A DNA stretch of 64,000 nt, from contig NZ_VAUP01000035.1 of NCBI RefSeq assembly GCF_005871085.1, forward strand, positions 248,001 through 312,000, in the 5' to 3' direction. The notes beneath the pieces are model-generated. The model saw only the letters and a program-made list of their open reading frames with translations, was not told the origin of the DNA and made no database searches. Below, piece after piece: positions 9,193 to 18,172 of this stretch. Made by a program: the position numbers and the translations under genes. This stretch comes from Xanthobacter autotrophicus. Lineage in GTDB: Bacteria; Pseudomonadota; Alphaproteobacteria; Rhizobiales; Xanthobacteraceae. The number at the start of each line of letters is the position of its first letter. The stretch's first letter is position 1.

Positions 9193-9520
9193 GGCGTCAC
9201 CCGAAGGCGATGGTGGCGGGGCGCGATGCGCCAGGTCCACGCAACAGCGTGCAGCTGGCACCGGTACCGGCCCGCGGATGTGAAAATGGGACGAAATGGA
9301 CAGACGCAGAGCGTTGAGATGCCATGGCATTGCCTTGGGGGTTGAAGGTCCCGATCAAGACGCCGCGGCGGTTGCCCGCTTGTCGTTGCAGTGCGCTTCG
9401 GAAAACTCCGTGCGCCATGCGTCTGTTCTTGAGGAGGAAGCTAACATAGCCGCAGGGGGCAGAAAACCCGTCATCTATGCGGCAGATGCGAGCAGCTGTG
9501 GTGCAGCGCGGTACCAGATA
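9193..9520. other. Intergenic region upstream of fhcB
   Basis: These 328 bases separate the end of the pqq transcription unit from fhcB, all on the - strand. It should hold the fhc promoter and the end of the pqq transcript. I see no strong hairpin-plus-T terminator, no clear sigma-70 boxes and no credible gene. Composition is slightly less GC-rich between 9400 and 9530 than in the flanking genes. Confidence 0.5.
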
Positions 9521-9874
9521 CTACTTGAAGCAGCGGACCTCGGCTTCCGCCTGGGCCCGGCGCAGTTCGGCAATGTTATCCTCATATTGGGGCGTATTGC
9601 GGAAAATGCTCGCCGCCTGTCCCACCCCCTGCCGCATGGACAGGATGGTCTCCGCCGCCACGTAGCGGTCATAGGGCAGGATGGAGGCGAGGGTGTCCAC
9701 CGAGCAGGAACAGCGCGTCATGGCCTCGCGCGTCTGCCCGTTCGCCGCCATGCAGGCGATAACATAGTCGACGCGCGCGGAGGTGGGATAGTCGTTGTCG
9801 ACGCTGGTGGCGGCAAGCGCTGCCCCGGCTGACACAAGCAACACCCCTGCCGCCTCAAGAACCTTTCGGATCAT
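9521..9874 (-). CDS. Small exported protein of unknown function, last gene of the pqq unit
   Basis: I do not recognise a family for this 117-residue protein. It begins with a Sec signal peptide (about 1-21, cleavage after ALA). It has four cysteines in the mature part: C41 (IACMA), C55 and C57 (RCSCS) and one near the C-terminus (VRCF). The likely location is the periplasm, where PQQ enzymes work. Its ATG at 9874 lies 20 bases inside the preceding gene, so it is almost certainly cotranscribed and perhaps translationally coupled. The CxC pair could form disulphides or bind a metal, but no function can be assigned. Confidence 0.8.
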   Translation of the reverse strand: MIRKVLEAAGVLLVSAGAALAATSVDNDYPTSARVDYVIACMAANGQTREAMTRCSCSVDTLASILPYDRYVAAETILSMRQGVGQAASIFRNTPQYEDNIAELRRAQAEAEVRCFK

Positions 9875-10571
9875 AGGCGATCGTCTCCTCCCAAAGCCGG
9901 CCGCCGGGGGCTTCGGCCGCGATCTCGATGCGCGCGATTTCCCCCGGCAGGTCCGGTGCCACATCGAATGTGTAGGTCAGGCTTTCCAGCCCCCGCATGC
10001 GGGCGGCGTTGGCGTCCCCCTCGAAAGGCTTCACCGTGACGCGCCAGCCCTTGAGGGAACGGCCGTCCACGCTGATATCGGTGGCCTCCACCCGCGCCCG
10101 GTCGCGCAGCGCGGAACGGATGGCGTTCTTGAGATAGCGCGGGTTGCCCTTGAGCCGCCCGGACAGATCCACCAGGTGATTCTCCAGGAACAGCATCAGC
10201 ACCGGATTGGTGGTGACACCCTCAAACGGGCCGGCCGCATGGTGGCGCTCGGCCGAAAAGAAGTCGACCCGCACGTCGCGGGCATCCCCGCCCGGACCTG
10301 GCTCGATCATCAGGCGGATGCGGTCGTCGAAGGACGGACCAAGCTCCGCGTCCGTCACCTTGCGGGTATAGGCATAGGCGAGGGTGTCGCCGGGCTTGGT
10401 GCCGGCGAGCTGGTGGCGCTCGAACAGGATGTCGGCGGCTTCCGGGGGTGCGATTTCGGTGGCTGCCTGCGCCTCGGCGGCGCGCGCAGGCAGCGGCTCC
10501 ACCAGGAAGCCGGCGGCGAACAGCGTCGCGGCGAGCACGAGACAAAGGCCTATGATCCTGCGGGCGCTCAC
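9855..10571 (-). CDS. Exported protein of unknown function, coupled to pqqE
   Basis: This is a 238-residue protein with an N-terminal signal or anchor (about 5-32, [15 protein letters not shown], then ARA). I recognise no named family. The mature region is rich in alternating hydrophobic strands ([22 protein letters not shown]), which suggests an all-beta fold. It has no cysteines and no obvious catalytic motif. Its start overlaps the pqqE stop by four bases (ATGA) and its end overlaps the next small exported gene. The pair therefore looks like a fixed extension of the pqq operon. A role in periplasmic quinoprotein maturation or PQQ handling is only an inference. Confidence 0.8.
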   Translation of the reverse strand: MSARRIIGLCLVLAATLFAAGFLVEPLPARAAEAQAATEIAPPEAADILFERHQLAGTKPGDTLAYAYTRKVTDAELGPSFDDRIRLMIEPGPGGDARDVRVDFFSAERHHAAGPFEGVTTNPVLMLFLENHLVDLSGRLKGNPRYLKNAIRSALRDRARVEATDISVDGRSLKGWRVTVKPFEGDANAARMRGLESLTYTFDVAPDLPGEIARIEIAAEAPGGRLWEETIAYDPKGS

Positions 10572-11743
10572 GGTTTTGCTCCTTCCCGCCGGCCCGCCGG
10601 CATTCCGCCGATGGTGCGGTAGATGAAATCAGGCGCGGTACCCGCCGCCTCGGCGGTGGCCAGCGCCTCCACCCGGGCATGGAACGGGGATTTCGAGCAG
10701 GCCGGATCGGTCAGGCTGGCATCGCCCGCCAGCGCCATGGCCTGACAACGGCAGCCGCCGAAATCCATCTCCCGCCGGTCGCAGCTGCGGCACGGCTCGC
10801 GCATCCAGTCGGTGCCGCGATAGGCGTTGAATGCCGGCGAGGCGCGCCAGATGTCGCCCAGCGCGTGATCGCGCACCGACCAGAACTCAAGGCCCGGAAT
10901 GCTCTCCGCCGCATGACAGGGCAGCACCCGGCCGGTGGGCGTCACATTCAGCGTGCGCCGGCCCCAGCCGCCGGAACAGGGCTTGGGATAGCGGGCGTAA
11001 TAGTCCGGAATCACCATGTCGATGACCAGCACGCCTTCCAGCCGCTTGCGCGCCTCCTCGACGATGGCGACCGAGCGGTCCACATCGGGGCGCGCGGGCA
11101 TCAGCGCCGCGCGATTGGCATAGGCCCAGCCATAATACTGGGTGTGCGCCACCTCCAGCCGCCGCGCCTTCAGCGCGATGGCCAGTTCGATCATGTCCTC
11201 CACCTCGTGGATGTTGGCGCGATGGAACACCGCGTTCACGGTCAGCGGCAGGCCGAGGTCGGTGACCTGCGCGGCGAAGGCGAGCTTGGCCGCATGCCCG
11301 CCCGCATAGCCGCCGACGCGATCGGTGGTTTCAGCCTTGGCGCCCTGGAAGGAGAGCTGCACATGGTCCAGCCCCGCCTCGGACAAGGCGGGCAGCATGA
11401 CCCCCGCCCGGCCGACGCCGGAGGTGATGAGATTGGTGTAGAGCCCTTCCGCAGCGCAATGGGCGGTGAGTTCCACAAGGTCTGCCCGCGCGGTGGGCTC
11501 GCCGCCGGAGAGGTGGACATGCAGCACGCCGAGAGCCGCCGCCTCGCTCAGCACGCGCTTCCAGGTGGCGGTGTCCAGCTCCGCCTCGCGGCGCTCCAGT
11601 TCCAGCGGATTGGAGCAATAAGGGCAGCGCAGGGGGCAGCGGTGGGTCAGCTCGGCCAGGATGCCGATGGGATGGCCGACGGGATGCACCGCCGCCGAGC
11701 GGGGCGTCGTCTCCAGATTAAGTTCAGCCGTGGCATTGGTCAT
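10568..11743 (-). CDS. pqqE: PQQ biosynthesis radical SAM protein PqqE
   Basis: PqqE is the radical SAM enzyme that forms the carbon-carbon bond between Glu and Tyr of the PqqA peptide. The SAM-cluster motif CPLRCPYC lies at about 34-41. The C-terminal SPASM region carries the auxiliary-cluster cysteines ([35 protein letters not shown]). Length is 391 residues, typical for the family. It overlaps pqqD by four bases; the two proteins are known to work together, PqqD presenting the peptide. The next gene downstream also overlaps by four bases. Confidence 0.98.
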   Translation of the reverse strand: MTNATAELNLETTPRSAAVHPVGHPIGILAELTHRCPLRCPYCSNPLELERREAELDTATWKRVLSEAAALGVLHVHLSGGEPTARADLVELTAHCAAEGLYTNLITSGVGRAGVMLPALSEAGLDHVQLSFQGAKAETTDRVGGYAGGHAAKLAFAAQVTDLGLPLTVNAVFHRANIHEVEDMIELAIALKARRLEVAHTQYYGWAYANRAALMPARPDVDRSVAIVEEARKRLEGVLVIDMVIPDYYARYPKPCSGGWGRRTLNVTPTGRVLPCHAAESIPGLEFWSVRDHALGDIWRASPAFNAYRGTDWMREPCRSCDRREMDFGGCRCQAMALAGDASLTDPACSKSPFHARVEALATAEAAGTAPDFIYRTIGGMPAGRREGAKP

Positions 11744-12015
11744 CGTTCGATCACCCGCCGCGCAATGAGATCGCCGATCATGTCGCGCACGTCGTCGGCG
11801 ATCACCTCGCGCTTTTCGTCGAAGCGCAGCGCCAGCTCATCCACGATCTGGCCGCAGGTGCGTTGGCCATCCACCAGCTCCAGCACCGCGGCGGCGGTCT
11901 CGTCGATGTCGAACGCGCGCTCCGGGGCGAGCAGCACATGGCGCTCGCGAACCTGATCATACTTCAGTTTCACCCCGCGCGGCAGGCGCGGCACGTCGGT
12001 CTCTTCCGCCCGCAT
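11740..12015 (-). CDS. pqqD: PQQ biosynthesis peptide chaperone PqqD
   Basis: PqqD (91 residues) is the RiPP recognition element that binds PqqA and delivers it to PqqE. The sequence has the winged-helix peptide-binding layout with [20 protein letters not shown] at the start and a central LNETA-like segment ([15 protein letters not shown]). It sits three bases after pqqC and overlaps pqqE. In some methylotrophs pqqC and pqqD are fused; here they are separate genes. Confidence 0.96.
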   Translation of the reverse strand: MRAEETDVPRLPRGVKLKYDQVRERHVLLAPERAFDIDETAAAVLELVDGQRTCGQIVDELALRFDEKREVIADDVRDMIGDLIARRVIER

Positions 12016-12018
12016 GGC

Positions 12019-12819
12019 TCAGCCGGCCTCGACCAAAGCGATGCCCGGACGCCACGCCCCGGGCGCCGGCCACCCCGGCTCCACATAGGCGAAGTAAAGC
12101 GCATCGAGCTGCGCCCACAAAACTTCGGTCTTGAAGGTCAAGGCGCGGATGACGGCGCGCTGCTCGGCCACCGTACGGGCGTTTTTCTTAACGTAATCGA
12201 GGGCGAAGTCGGCATCCTTCGGCGCCTGATCGAGCCGGCGGCGGAAATAGGCGACCACGCGCTCGTTGATGAAGTCGTAATTGGCCAGCATGCCCGAGAT
12301 GCGCTCGGCATGGATGCCCGGCGCGAACAGCTCGGTGAGGGAGGAGGCCACCGCCTCCAGCAGCGGATGGTCGGCGACGAAACGCACATAGGCTTCCACC
12401 GCGAACTTGGTGGCGGGGAGTGCGCCCTCCTTCGACACCACATAGTCGCGGTCGAGGCCGAGGCCGTCGGTGAGCACCAGCCAGCGCTCGATACCGCCGG
12501 CGTCTTCGCCGAAGCCGTCATGGTCGGTGATGCGATGGAGCCATTCGCGGCGCAGTTCCCGGTCGTCGCAGCGGCTCATGAGCGCGGCGTCCTTGCGGGG
12601 AATGGCGGACTGATAGCAGAAGCGGTTGAGCGCCCAGGCGCGCACTTGGTCCCTGTTCAGCTTGCCGGAATGCAGCAGCTTATGGAACGGGTGGAGATTG
12701 TGATAGCGCGTGGCTCCCACCTCCCGCAGCGCCGCTTCCAGCCCTTCGGGGGACAAGGGCTCGGAGGGTGCGGGCAAGGGCGGGAAGACCAGCGGTTCGG
12801 CAAGGGCGAGGAACGTCAT
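12019..12819 (-). CDS. pqqC: Pyrroloquinoline-quinone synthase PqqC
   Basis: PqqC (266 residues here) is the cofactor-free oxidase that performs the last ring closure and eight-electron oxidation to PQQ. Conserved blocks are YHNLHPFHKLLHSGKL near 38-53, QVRAWALNRFCYQSAIPRKDA near 58-78 and RITDHDGFGEDAGGIERWL near 96-114. It overlaps pqqB by four bases and precedes pqqD by three, so translation is likely coupled. Confidence 0.97.
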   Translation of the reverse strand: MTFLALAEPLVFPPLPAPSEPLSPEGLEAALREVGATRYHNLHPFHKLLHSGKLNRDQVRAWALNRFCYQSAIPRKDAALMSRCDDRELRREWLHRITDHDGFGEDAGGIERWLVLTDGLGLDRDYVVSKEGALPATKFAVEAYVRFVADHPLLEAVASSLTELFAPGIHAERISGMLANYDFINERVVAYFRRRLDQAPKDADFALDYVKKNARTVAEQRAVIRALTFKTEVLWAQLDALYFAYVEPGWPAPGAWRPGIALVEAG

Positions 12820-13715
12820 AGGGAGAACTCCATTCCGTCGCGGGCCACCGTCCAGCCGGCCTGCTCCACGGCGTGGCGCTCCTGCGAGCCATCCACCAGC
12901 GCCGGGTTGGTATTGTTGATGTGGATGAACACGCGCCGCGCCACCGGCACGTCCTTAAGCAGCGCCACGGTGCCGTCGGCTCCGGACATGGAGAGGTGCC
13001 CCATGCGCGCGCCGGTCTTGGTGCCGACGCCGGCCTCGATCATCTCGTCGTCGCGATAGAGCGTGCCGTCGAAGAACAGGAGATCGGCGCCGACGATGCG
13101 TTCCCGCACCGCCGGCGTCACCGCCGCACAGCCGGGAATGTAGACGAGGCGCTTGTCGGCGCTGGTGATGGTGACGCCCACGGTGGAGCCCGTCTCCTCG
13201 CCGATGACGAGGCTGGCGTCCTCCCGCCACAGCGGCACCTTTCCGGGCACGGTGAAGAATTCCATGCTGAGCCCCGGCACCGGTGAGAAGGCCTCGCCGA
13301 ACATAGCGGGGGTCCGGCTGACGAAGGCCTGCGCCACCACGTCGAACACCTGGTTCTCTTTCAGCAGCCCGAGGGTCTCGGCCGTGCCAAAGAGGGCGAA
13401 CGGCTGGGATTCGCGCAGCGAGAGCAGGCCGGCGATGTGGTCCACGTCCCCGTTGGTGAGGACGACCGCGCGAATGGGGCTGTCGCGCTCGCCCGTTCGC
13501 GGCTTGAGCGCGGGCGTGGCTGAAATCTGCGCCCGAAGGTCGGGCGAAGCGTTGAGCAGGACCCAATCGCTGCCGTCGGCCGAGACGGCGATGCTGGACT
13601 GGGTGCGCGGCGTGACGCGGGGGTCTCCCGACCAGGCCAAGCGGCACACCGGACAGCGGCAGTTCCATTGGGGAACGCCGCCGCCGGCCGCCGAACCGAG
13701 AACAATCACCTGCAT
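12816..13715 (-). CDS. pqqB: PQQ biosynthesis metallo-beta-lactamase-fold protein PqqB
   Basis: PqqB (299 residues) is a metallo-beta-lactamase-fold hydroxylase acting on the cross-linked PqqA-derived intermediate. Diagnostic motifs are VLGSAAGGGVPQWNCRCPVC at the N-terminus (about 5-24), with the zinc-binding cysteines, and TNGDVDHIAGLLSLRE near 87-102. It follows pqqA by 52 bp and overlaps pqqC, so it is the first large gene of the operon. Confidence 0.97.
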   Translation of the reverse strand: MQVIVLGSAAGGGVPQWNCRCPVCRLAWSGDPRVTPRTQSSIAVSADGSDWVLLNASPDLRAQISATPALKPRTGERDSPIRAVVLTNGDVDHIAGLLSLRESQPFALFGTAETLGLLKENQVFDVVAQAFVSRTPAMFGEAFSPVPGLSMEFFTVPGKVPLWREDASLVIGEETGSTVGVTITSADKRLVYIPGCAAVTPAVRERIVGADLLFFDGTLYRDDEMIEAGVGTKTGARMGHLSMSGADGTVALLKDVPVARRVFIHINNTNPALVDGSQERHAVEQAGWTVARDGMEFSL

Positions 13716-13767
13716 GACGCGTCGGACGCTCCTGCCTTATCGTTCCCGGCCACCGACCTCATTCAGA

Positions 13768-13845
13768 TCAGAAATCGGCCGGCAGATAAGCGGTGACTTC
13801 CATGCCAACGCAGACTTCGCAGACCTGAGGCTTATTCCAACGCAT
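13768..13845 (-). CDS. pqqA: PQQ precursor peptide PqqA (25 residues)
   Basis: A 25-codon gene lies upstream of pqqB on the same strand and encodes the ribosomal peptide from which PQQ is made. The peptide starts MRWNKPQVCEVCVGMEVTAY. It contains the essential Glu-x3-Tyr pair (E16, Y20) inside EVTAYLPADF, as in known PqqA peptides. A strong Shine-Dalgarno sequence (GGAGGA) lies eight or so bases before the ATG, fitting the high expression usual for pqqA. Confidence is high because core motif, size, orientation and position all agree. Confidence 0.97.
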   Translation of the reverse strand: MRWNKPQVCEVCVGMEVTAYLPADF

Positions 13846-13922
13846 GTTGCTTCCTCCGGTTATGTGCTCCAGATCTTTCTAAGAAGATCATAAGAACACG
13901 CTGCAATGATGAAGTTCATTGC

Positions 13923-13948
13923 ATTGAGATCAAATATTGGCGCTCAAT
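13923..13948. promoter_or_regulatory. Candidate operator upstream of pqqA
   Basis: The 144-bp gap between pqqA and the response regulator is AT-richer than its surroundings and must contain the pqqA promoter. It holds a short inverted repeat, ATTGAG-N14-CTCAAT. Such a repeat could bind a dimeric regulator, possibly the adjacent OmpR-type protein. Six-base arms can arise by chance, so this is weak evidence. Confidence 0.3.
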
Positions 13949-13989
13949 TTGGTTCCCGCAAGCAAAATGTGATGCTGCGCCGCAACAGA

Positions 13990-14688
13990 TCAATGGGCTG
14001 CTGCGGGTGCCGAAAGGTCCAGCATGAAGCCGCGACCGCGCACCGTGGACACCTGGGGGCCGCCGGCGCGGCTCACCGGCGCCAGCTTGGTGCGCAGGTA
14101 GCCCACATAGACATCCACCACGTTGAGCGAGGCGCCGCCCTGGTTGGCCCATAGCCGGTCGAAGATTTCGCCGCGCGGCACCGGCCGGTTGGGGGTCGCC
14201 ATCAGCAGGGCCAGAAGCTCCGCCTCCCGTTCCGTCAGGCGTGCGTGGATCTCGCCGAACAGCACGGTGCGGGTGGACTGGTCGAGCACCAGGCGCCCTG
14301 CGACAATCCGGCCCGCATGGTTGTCGCCGAGGCGGTGCAGCAAATGGGTGCGCAGCCGCGCCACCAGCTCGGCGAACTCGAACGGCTTCACGATGTAGTC
14401 GTCTGCGCCGGCACCGAGGCCCTCGGCCCGGTCGCGCACCTCGTCCTTGGCGGACAGGAACAGGATGGGGCCGGAGTGCCCAGCCTCTCGCAGCGCCCGG
14501 CACACCTCGATCCCCGAGCCGTCGGGCAGCATGATGTCGAGCACCACCGCGCAGGGATTGTATTGGCGCGCCGCCTCAAGCGCCTCGTCGGCGCGGCCCA
14601 CCACGGTCACGTCGAAGCCCTCGGCCGAGAGCCCGCGGCTCAGCATCGCGCCGATGTCGCTGTCATCCTCGACCACCAGAATGTTCAT
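13990..14688 (-). CDS. OmpR-family response regulator
   Basis: This is a 232-residue two-component regulator. The receiver domain (about 1-115) has the acidic pair EDD at 7-9, phospho-acceptor D51 in VVLDIMLPDGSG and the conserved Lys in YIVKPFEF. The C-terminal winged helix (about 130-225) is of the OmpR/PhoB type (LTEREAELLALL, VYVGYLRTKL, TVRGRGFML). ATG 14688 overlaps the kinase stop, so kinase and regulator are coupled. It lies directly upstream of pqqA on the same strand, so control of PQQ synthesis is possible but not shown. Frames further upstream are kinase shadow. Confidence 0.93.
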   Translation of the reverse strand: MNILVVEDDSDIGAMLSRGLSAEGFDVTVVGRADEALEAARQYNPCAVVLDIMLPDGSGIEVCRALREAGHSGPILFLSAKDEVRDRAEGLGAGADDYIVKPFEFAELVARLRTHLLHRLGDNHAGRIVAGRLVLDQSTRTVLFGEIHARLTEREAELLALLMATPNRPVPRGEIFDRLWANQGGASLNVVDVYVGYLRTKLAPVSRAGGPQVSTVRGRGFMLDLSAPAAAH

Positions 14689-16340
14689 GTGTCCTCCTCG
14701 CCGGGCGGGTCGGCCCAGGCGCCTCGCGCCTCGAAAACCTCCGGTTGGGCCTCCGGATGAGGCTGCGGCCGGGGCAGCGCGATGACCACGCGGGTACCGC
14801 CCCCTTCTCGCTCTTCCAGTGTGATCCGTCCACCGTGCCGCGTCACCACCCATTCCGCCAGGGCGAGGCCGAGGCCGAATCCGGTCCCGTCGCCGAAGCG
14901 CTCACCCCGCGCGAAGCGCCGGAACAGGCCCGCGCGCGCCTCCGGCGCGATGCCGCGGCCATCGTCGCTCACCGTGATTTCATCCGCCACCACCCCACCG
15001 GCTCCAGCCCCCGTTGTGACGGCGAGGGTGATGCGCGTCACCTTGCCGCCATGACGCAGTCCGTTGTCGATGAGGCCCTCGACCACCTGCCGCAGCCATT
15101 CGCGGTCGGCATGGACCAGGGGGCCGGGCGCGTCGGCCTCCAGGATGAGGCTCACCCCCTGACGGCGCGCCACGGTCTCGAAACCGGCCACCGCGTCGGC
15201 CAGAAGCGGCAGCAGCGGCACGTCCTGGAACACCAGCTCGATCTCCCCGCTTTCCGAGCGGGCGACCCGCAGCAGGTCCTCGATGCGCCGGTGCAGGCGC
15301 CCGGCCCGCTTGCGGATGGTGGCGAGCACCGAGCGGCTGAGATCGTCGGAAATGGCAGGCGCGCGCTGAGTCACGTCGCATTCGCCGATGATGACAGTCA
15401 GTGGCGTGCGCAGTTCATGGCTCACGTCGGTGAAGAAGCGCCGGCGGGAGGCGTCGATGGCGGCAAGGCGCGCATTGGCGGCCGTGAGGTCGGCGGTGCG
15501 CTCGGAAATGGTCTTTTCCAGCAGGGCGCGGTCCTCGATCACCCGTCGCTCGCGGCGGCCGAGGCGCGCGGCCATGCGGTTGAAGCGCGCCGTCAGCACG
15601 CCCAGTTCGTCGCGCGGGCCGATGGTGAGGCGGGTATCGAGGTCGCCGCGGCCGATGGCGGCGGCCGCCCGGTCGATCTCCCCGAGCCGGGTCAGCAGCG
15701 GCCGGGCCACCGCCCGATAAAGAACGGCTGCCGCGGCAAGCACCAGGGCGGCCAGCGCCACCGCGCCCACCCGCAGGCGGAAGGACAGCGCCAGCGCCTC
15801 CTCCCGCGCGGTGGTCACGGCGCGGCGCTCGCTCTCCACCAGCAGCGACAGGGTTGGCCCCGCGGACGCGGCAAAACCATTGAGCGCGCCGCGCACGCGG
15901 TCGCCGCGGCTGGGGGCATCGGCGTCCGCCACGGCGGCGGAGATCTGGCGATCAAGGAGGATGAAATCGGCCCGCAGGTGGGCAACCATGCGCTCACGCG
16001 GGCGCACGCCCGTCCCGAACGCGGGAGCGCTCTGCGCCGCGCGCACGGTCGCAGCCTCCAGCACGGCGGCAACGCGGGAGCGGGCGTCCTCCATGCGGCC
16101 AAGGTCCGCGCGCCCGGGATCCGCGCCGGGGCTTTCGGCCACGGCCACGGCGGCGAGGCCGAAATCGGAAAGGCGGGCGGAAATTTCGGTGAGCAGATCC
16201 AGCCGCTGCTGGGCTGACACGGTCGCCTCAAGGGCGCGATCCGCCGCTCCAACCGCAAGGAGCACCCCGACGGTGGACAGGATGGCAAAGGATGCCGCCG
16301 CGCCGCTCAAGGCGGCGAGCTTGAAGCGGATGGATCTCAT
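14685..16340 (-). CDS. Membrane sensor histidine kinase with HAMP domain
   Basis: This 551-residue kinase has a transmembrane segment at about 7-33, a periplasmic sensor region at about 34-185 without a recognised named domain, and a second transmembrane segment at about 188-210. A HAMP linker follows (about 210-262), then HisKA with the phosphorylated H308 in FFTDVSHELRTPLTV. The HATPase domain has an N box (GLIDNGLRHGG), G1 (DDGRGIAP) and G2 (GFGLGLALAEW). It is cotranscribed with the OmpR-type regulator (four-base overlap). The signal is unknown. The helix-rich periplasmic part resembles four-helix-bundle sensors. Confidence 0.93.
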   Translation of the reverse strand: MRSIRFKLAALSGAAASFAILSTVGVLLAVGAADRALEATVSAQQRLDLLTEISARLSDFGLAAVAVAESPGADPGRADLGRMEDARSRVAAVLEAATVRAAQSAPAFGTGVRPRERMVAHLRADFILLDRQISAAVADADAPSRGDRVRGALNGFAASAGPTLSLLVESERRAVTTAREEALALSFRLRVGAVALAALVLAAAAVLYRAVARPLLTRLGEIDRAAAAIGRGDLDTRLTIGPRDELGVLTARFNRMAARLGRRERRVIEDRALLEKTISERTADLTAANARLAAIDASRRRFFTDVSHELRTPLTVIIGECDVTQRAPAISDDLSRSVLATIRKRAGRLHRRIEDLLRVARSESGEIELVFQDVPLLPLLADAVAGFETVARRQGVSLILEADAPGPLVHADREWLRQVVEGLIDNGLRHGGKVTRITLAVTTGAGAGGVVADEITVSDDGRGIAPEARAGLFRRFARGERFGDGTGFGLGLALAEWVVTRHGGRITLEEREGGGTRVVIALPRPQPHPEAQPEVFEARGAWADPPGEEDT

Positions 16341-16425
16341 CGCTGGGGCCGGACTTCCTCCCGGGACACCCGGTGGTTCTGGTTATCCGCCTCTAGATAC
16401 ACCAAAACAGCGCTCGCCAAAGGAA

Positions 16426-16458
16426 ACGCCGCCGGACACACAAGGTATCCGGCGGCGT
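16426..16458 (-). terminator. Probable terminator after secB
   Basis: A perfect 11-bp stem (ACGCCGCCGGA / TCCGGCGGCGT) has an 11-base loop and lies 28 bp past the secB stop. Read on the - strand it is followed by a T-rich stretch (TTTCCTTT). It would separate secB transcripts from the downstream kinase gene. Confidence 0.7.
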
Positions 16459-16486
16459 CCTGTCGGTCAGGGTCGCGTCAGCGCGC

Positions 16487-16957
16487 TCAGGCCTGGATAC
16501 GCTGGCCTTCCTGCTGGATGCGCTGCTGGAACAGCGCAGCGAAATCCACCGGATCGATCATCAGGGGCGGGAAGCCGCCGTTGCGCACCGCATCAGCGAT
16601 GATCTGCCGGGCGAAGGGAAACAGCAGGCGCGGGCACTCGATGAGCGCCACCGGCTGCAGGCTCTCTTCCGGCACGTTCAGAATGCGGAACACACCGGCA
16701 TAGACCAGCTCGAAGGCAAACAGCGTGTTGCCCTCGATGCTGGCGCCGCCGTCGATCTTCAGCTCCACCTCGAACTCGCCATTGCCGCCGGGACGGGCGT
16801 TGACGTGGATCTGGATGTTCACGTCGGGCTGGCTGGGCGGAGCAGCGAGGGAGCGCGGCGCGTTGGGATTCTCGAAGGAGAAATCCTTGATGTACTGCGC
16901 GAGCACGTTCAGCGACGGCGCCGCATTCTGGGTGGGGCCGCCATTCTGCGTGGCCAT
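16487..16957 (-). CDS. secB: Protein-export chaperone SecB
   Basis: SecB binds unfolded preproteins and delivers them to SecA. The 156-residue protein has typical motifs: [19 protein letters not shown] near 20-38, [10 protein letters not shown] near 86-95, [27 protein letters not shown] near 109-135 and a closing PVDFAALF. I chose MATQNGG (ATG 16957), which has GGAG about six bases upstream. An ATG four codons earlier (16969) is also possible. In many alphaproteobacteria secB adjoins dnaQ near the origin; here it is about 24 kb away. Confidence 0.95.
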   Translation of the reverse strand: MATQNGGPTQNAAPSLNVLAQYIKDFSFENPNAPRSLAAPPSQPDVNIQIHVNARPGGNGEFEVELKIDGGASIEGNTLFAFELVYAGVFRILNVPEESLQPVALIECPRLLFPFARQIIADAVRNGGFPPLMIDPVDFAALFQQRIQQEGQRIQA

Positions 16958-17120
16958 GCGCATCTCCATCTCAAGGGTTGATTGCAGGCACCCGTGCGGA
17001 TGCCCTAAAAGCGCGGCGCTGCTACCATGCTTTGCGCTTCAGGTGCAAGGATGACCCAGGCATGGGCCGGACGACGGGCACGGCGGGCACCCCCGCCGCG
17101 ACAGCACAGGAGACCGGAAG

Positions 17121-17318
17121 ATGTCCGATGAAACCCCAGAGCAGCCGTGCAAGCCCTTGAGCGAGGCCGCGAAACGCGCGCTCGCCGAGGCCGAGGCCCG
17201 CCGCGCCGCCATCGATGAGGCCGCCAAGGCGCGGCCGAAGGAAATCAACGGCCGCACCGGACCCGAGCCGGTGCGCTACGGCGATTGGGAAGTGGGGGGC
17301 ATCGCCTCCGATTTCTGA
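17121..17318 (+). CDS. DUF1674 protein, SdhAF4-like succinate dehydrogenase assembly factor
   Basis: This 65-residue protein ends in the diagnostic DUF1674 signature GPEPVRYGDWEVGGIASDF. Its middle is a charged helix (AKRALAEAEARRAAIDEAAK). Members of this family (Sdh8/SDHAF4 in mitochondria) help flavinylated SdhA mature before it joins the complex. The gene is divergent from secB and no sdh genes are nearby, so the role rests on homology alone. The start ATG at 17121 is preceded by GGAAG. Confidence 0.88.
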   Translation: MSDETPEQPCKPLSEAAKRALAEAEARRAAIDEAAKARPKEINGRTGPEPVRYGDWEVGGIASDF

Positions 17319-17353
17319 GCGGCGATGCCTCTTCCGTTAGGGGAGAGCCTTCC

Positions 17354-18172
17354 TCAGCCCACCAGGGCGAGGCCGATGAGCCCGGCGACACCGACGATGA
17401 TGCGCCACCAGCCGAACGGCGCGTAGCCGTGCTTGGCGACGAAATCGAGCAGGGTCCGCACCACCAGCACCGCCGCGCAGAAGGCGGCGATGAAGCCGAT
17501 GACGATCAGCAGGCCATCGTCAAAGGAGAGGTTGTTGCGGTTCTTGAACAGGTCGTAGGCGAACGCCCCGGCCATGGTGGGCAGGGCGAGGAAGAACGAG
17601 AATTCCGCCGCCGCCCTCTTGTCCACGCCCATCAGCATGGCGCCGACGATGGTGGAGCCCGAGCGCGACATGCCGGGGATCATGGCCAGGCACTGGAAGA
17701 AGCCGATCTTCAGCGCCAGCAGAAGCGGCAAGCCCATGGCGTTGTTGTAGCGCGGCTCCGGCACCACCTTGTCGATGAACAAAAGCACGATGCCGCCGAG
17801 GATCAGCGTCACGCAGATCAGGGCCGGCGTCTCGAACAGCACGCTCTTGATGAAGCCGTGGGCCGCCGCCCCGATGACCGCCGCCGGCAGGAAGGCGACG
17901 AGGATGCCGATCACGAAGCGCCGCGCGCCCGGATTGGTGGGCAGCTGCTGGGCGACCTTGAGGAAGCGCTGGAAATAGACGGTGAGGATGGCGAGCACCG
18001 CGCCGAGCTGGATCAGCACCTCGAAGGTGTGGCCGGCGCTCTCGAACCTCAGGAAATGCCCCAGGAGCAGGATGTGGGCGGTGGAGGAGACGGGAATGAA
18101 TTCCGTCAGGCCCTCCACAAGGCCGAGAACGAGGGCTTCGAGCATGGCGCCGAGGGTCATGAGTGAGGTCAT
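17354..18172 (-). CDS. uppP: Undecaprenyl-diphosphatase UppP/BacA
   Basis: UppP dephosphorylates undecaprenyl pyrophosphate in the inner membrane, recycling the lipid carrier for peptidoglycan. The 272-residue sequence shows about eight hydrophobic segments and both catalytic motifs: [18 protein letters not shown] near 17-34 (E, S, H) and the second half-site [12 protein letters not shown] near 165-176. I chose ATG 18172 ([11 protein letters not shown]). A second Met four codons later is also possible, and the frame upstream of 18172 lacks hydrophobic character. Confidence 0.96.
   Translation of the reverse strand: MTSLMTLGAMLEALVLGLVEGLTEFIPVSSTAHILLLGHFLRFESAGHTFEVLIQLGAVLAILTVYFQRFLKVAQQLPTNPGARRFVIGILVAFLPAAVIGAAAHGFIKSVLFETPALICVTLILGGIVLLFIDKVVPEPRYNNAMGLPLLLALKIGFFQCLAMIPGMSRSGSTIVGAMLMGVDKRAAAEFSFFLALPTMAGAFAYDLFKNRNNLSFDDGLLIVIGFIAAFCAAVLVVRTLLDFVAKHGYAPFGWWRIIVGVAGLIGLALVG

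Noticed and set aside
14745-16217. 490-codon + strand open frame over the histidine kinase gene
   Set aside because: Antisense shadow in GC-rich DNA; the kinase on the other strand has all catalytic boxes.
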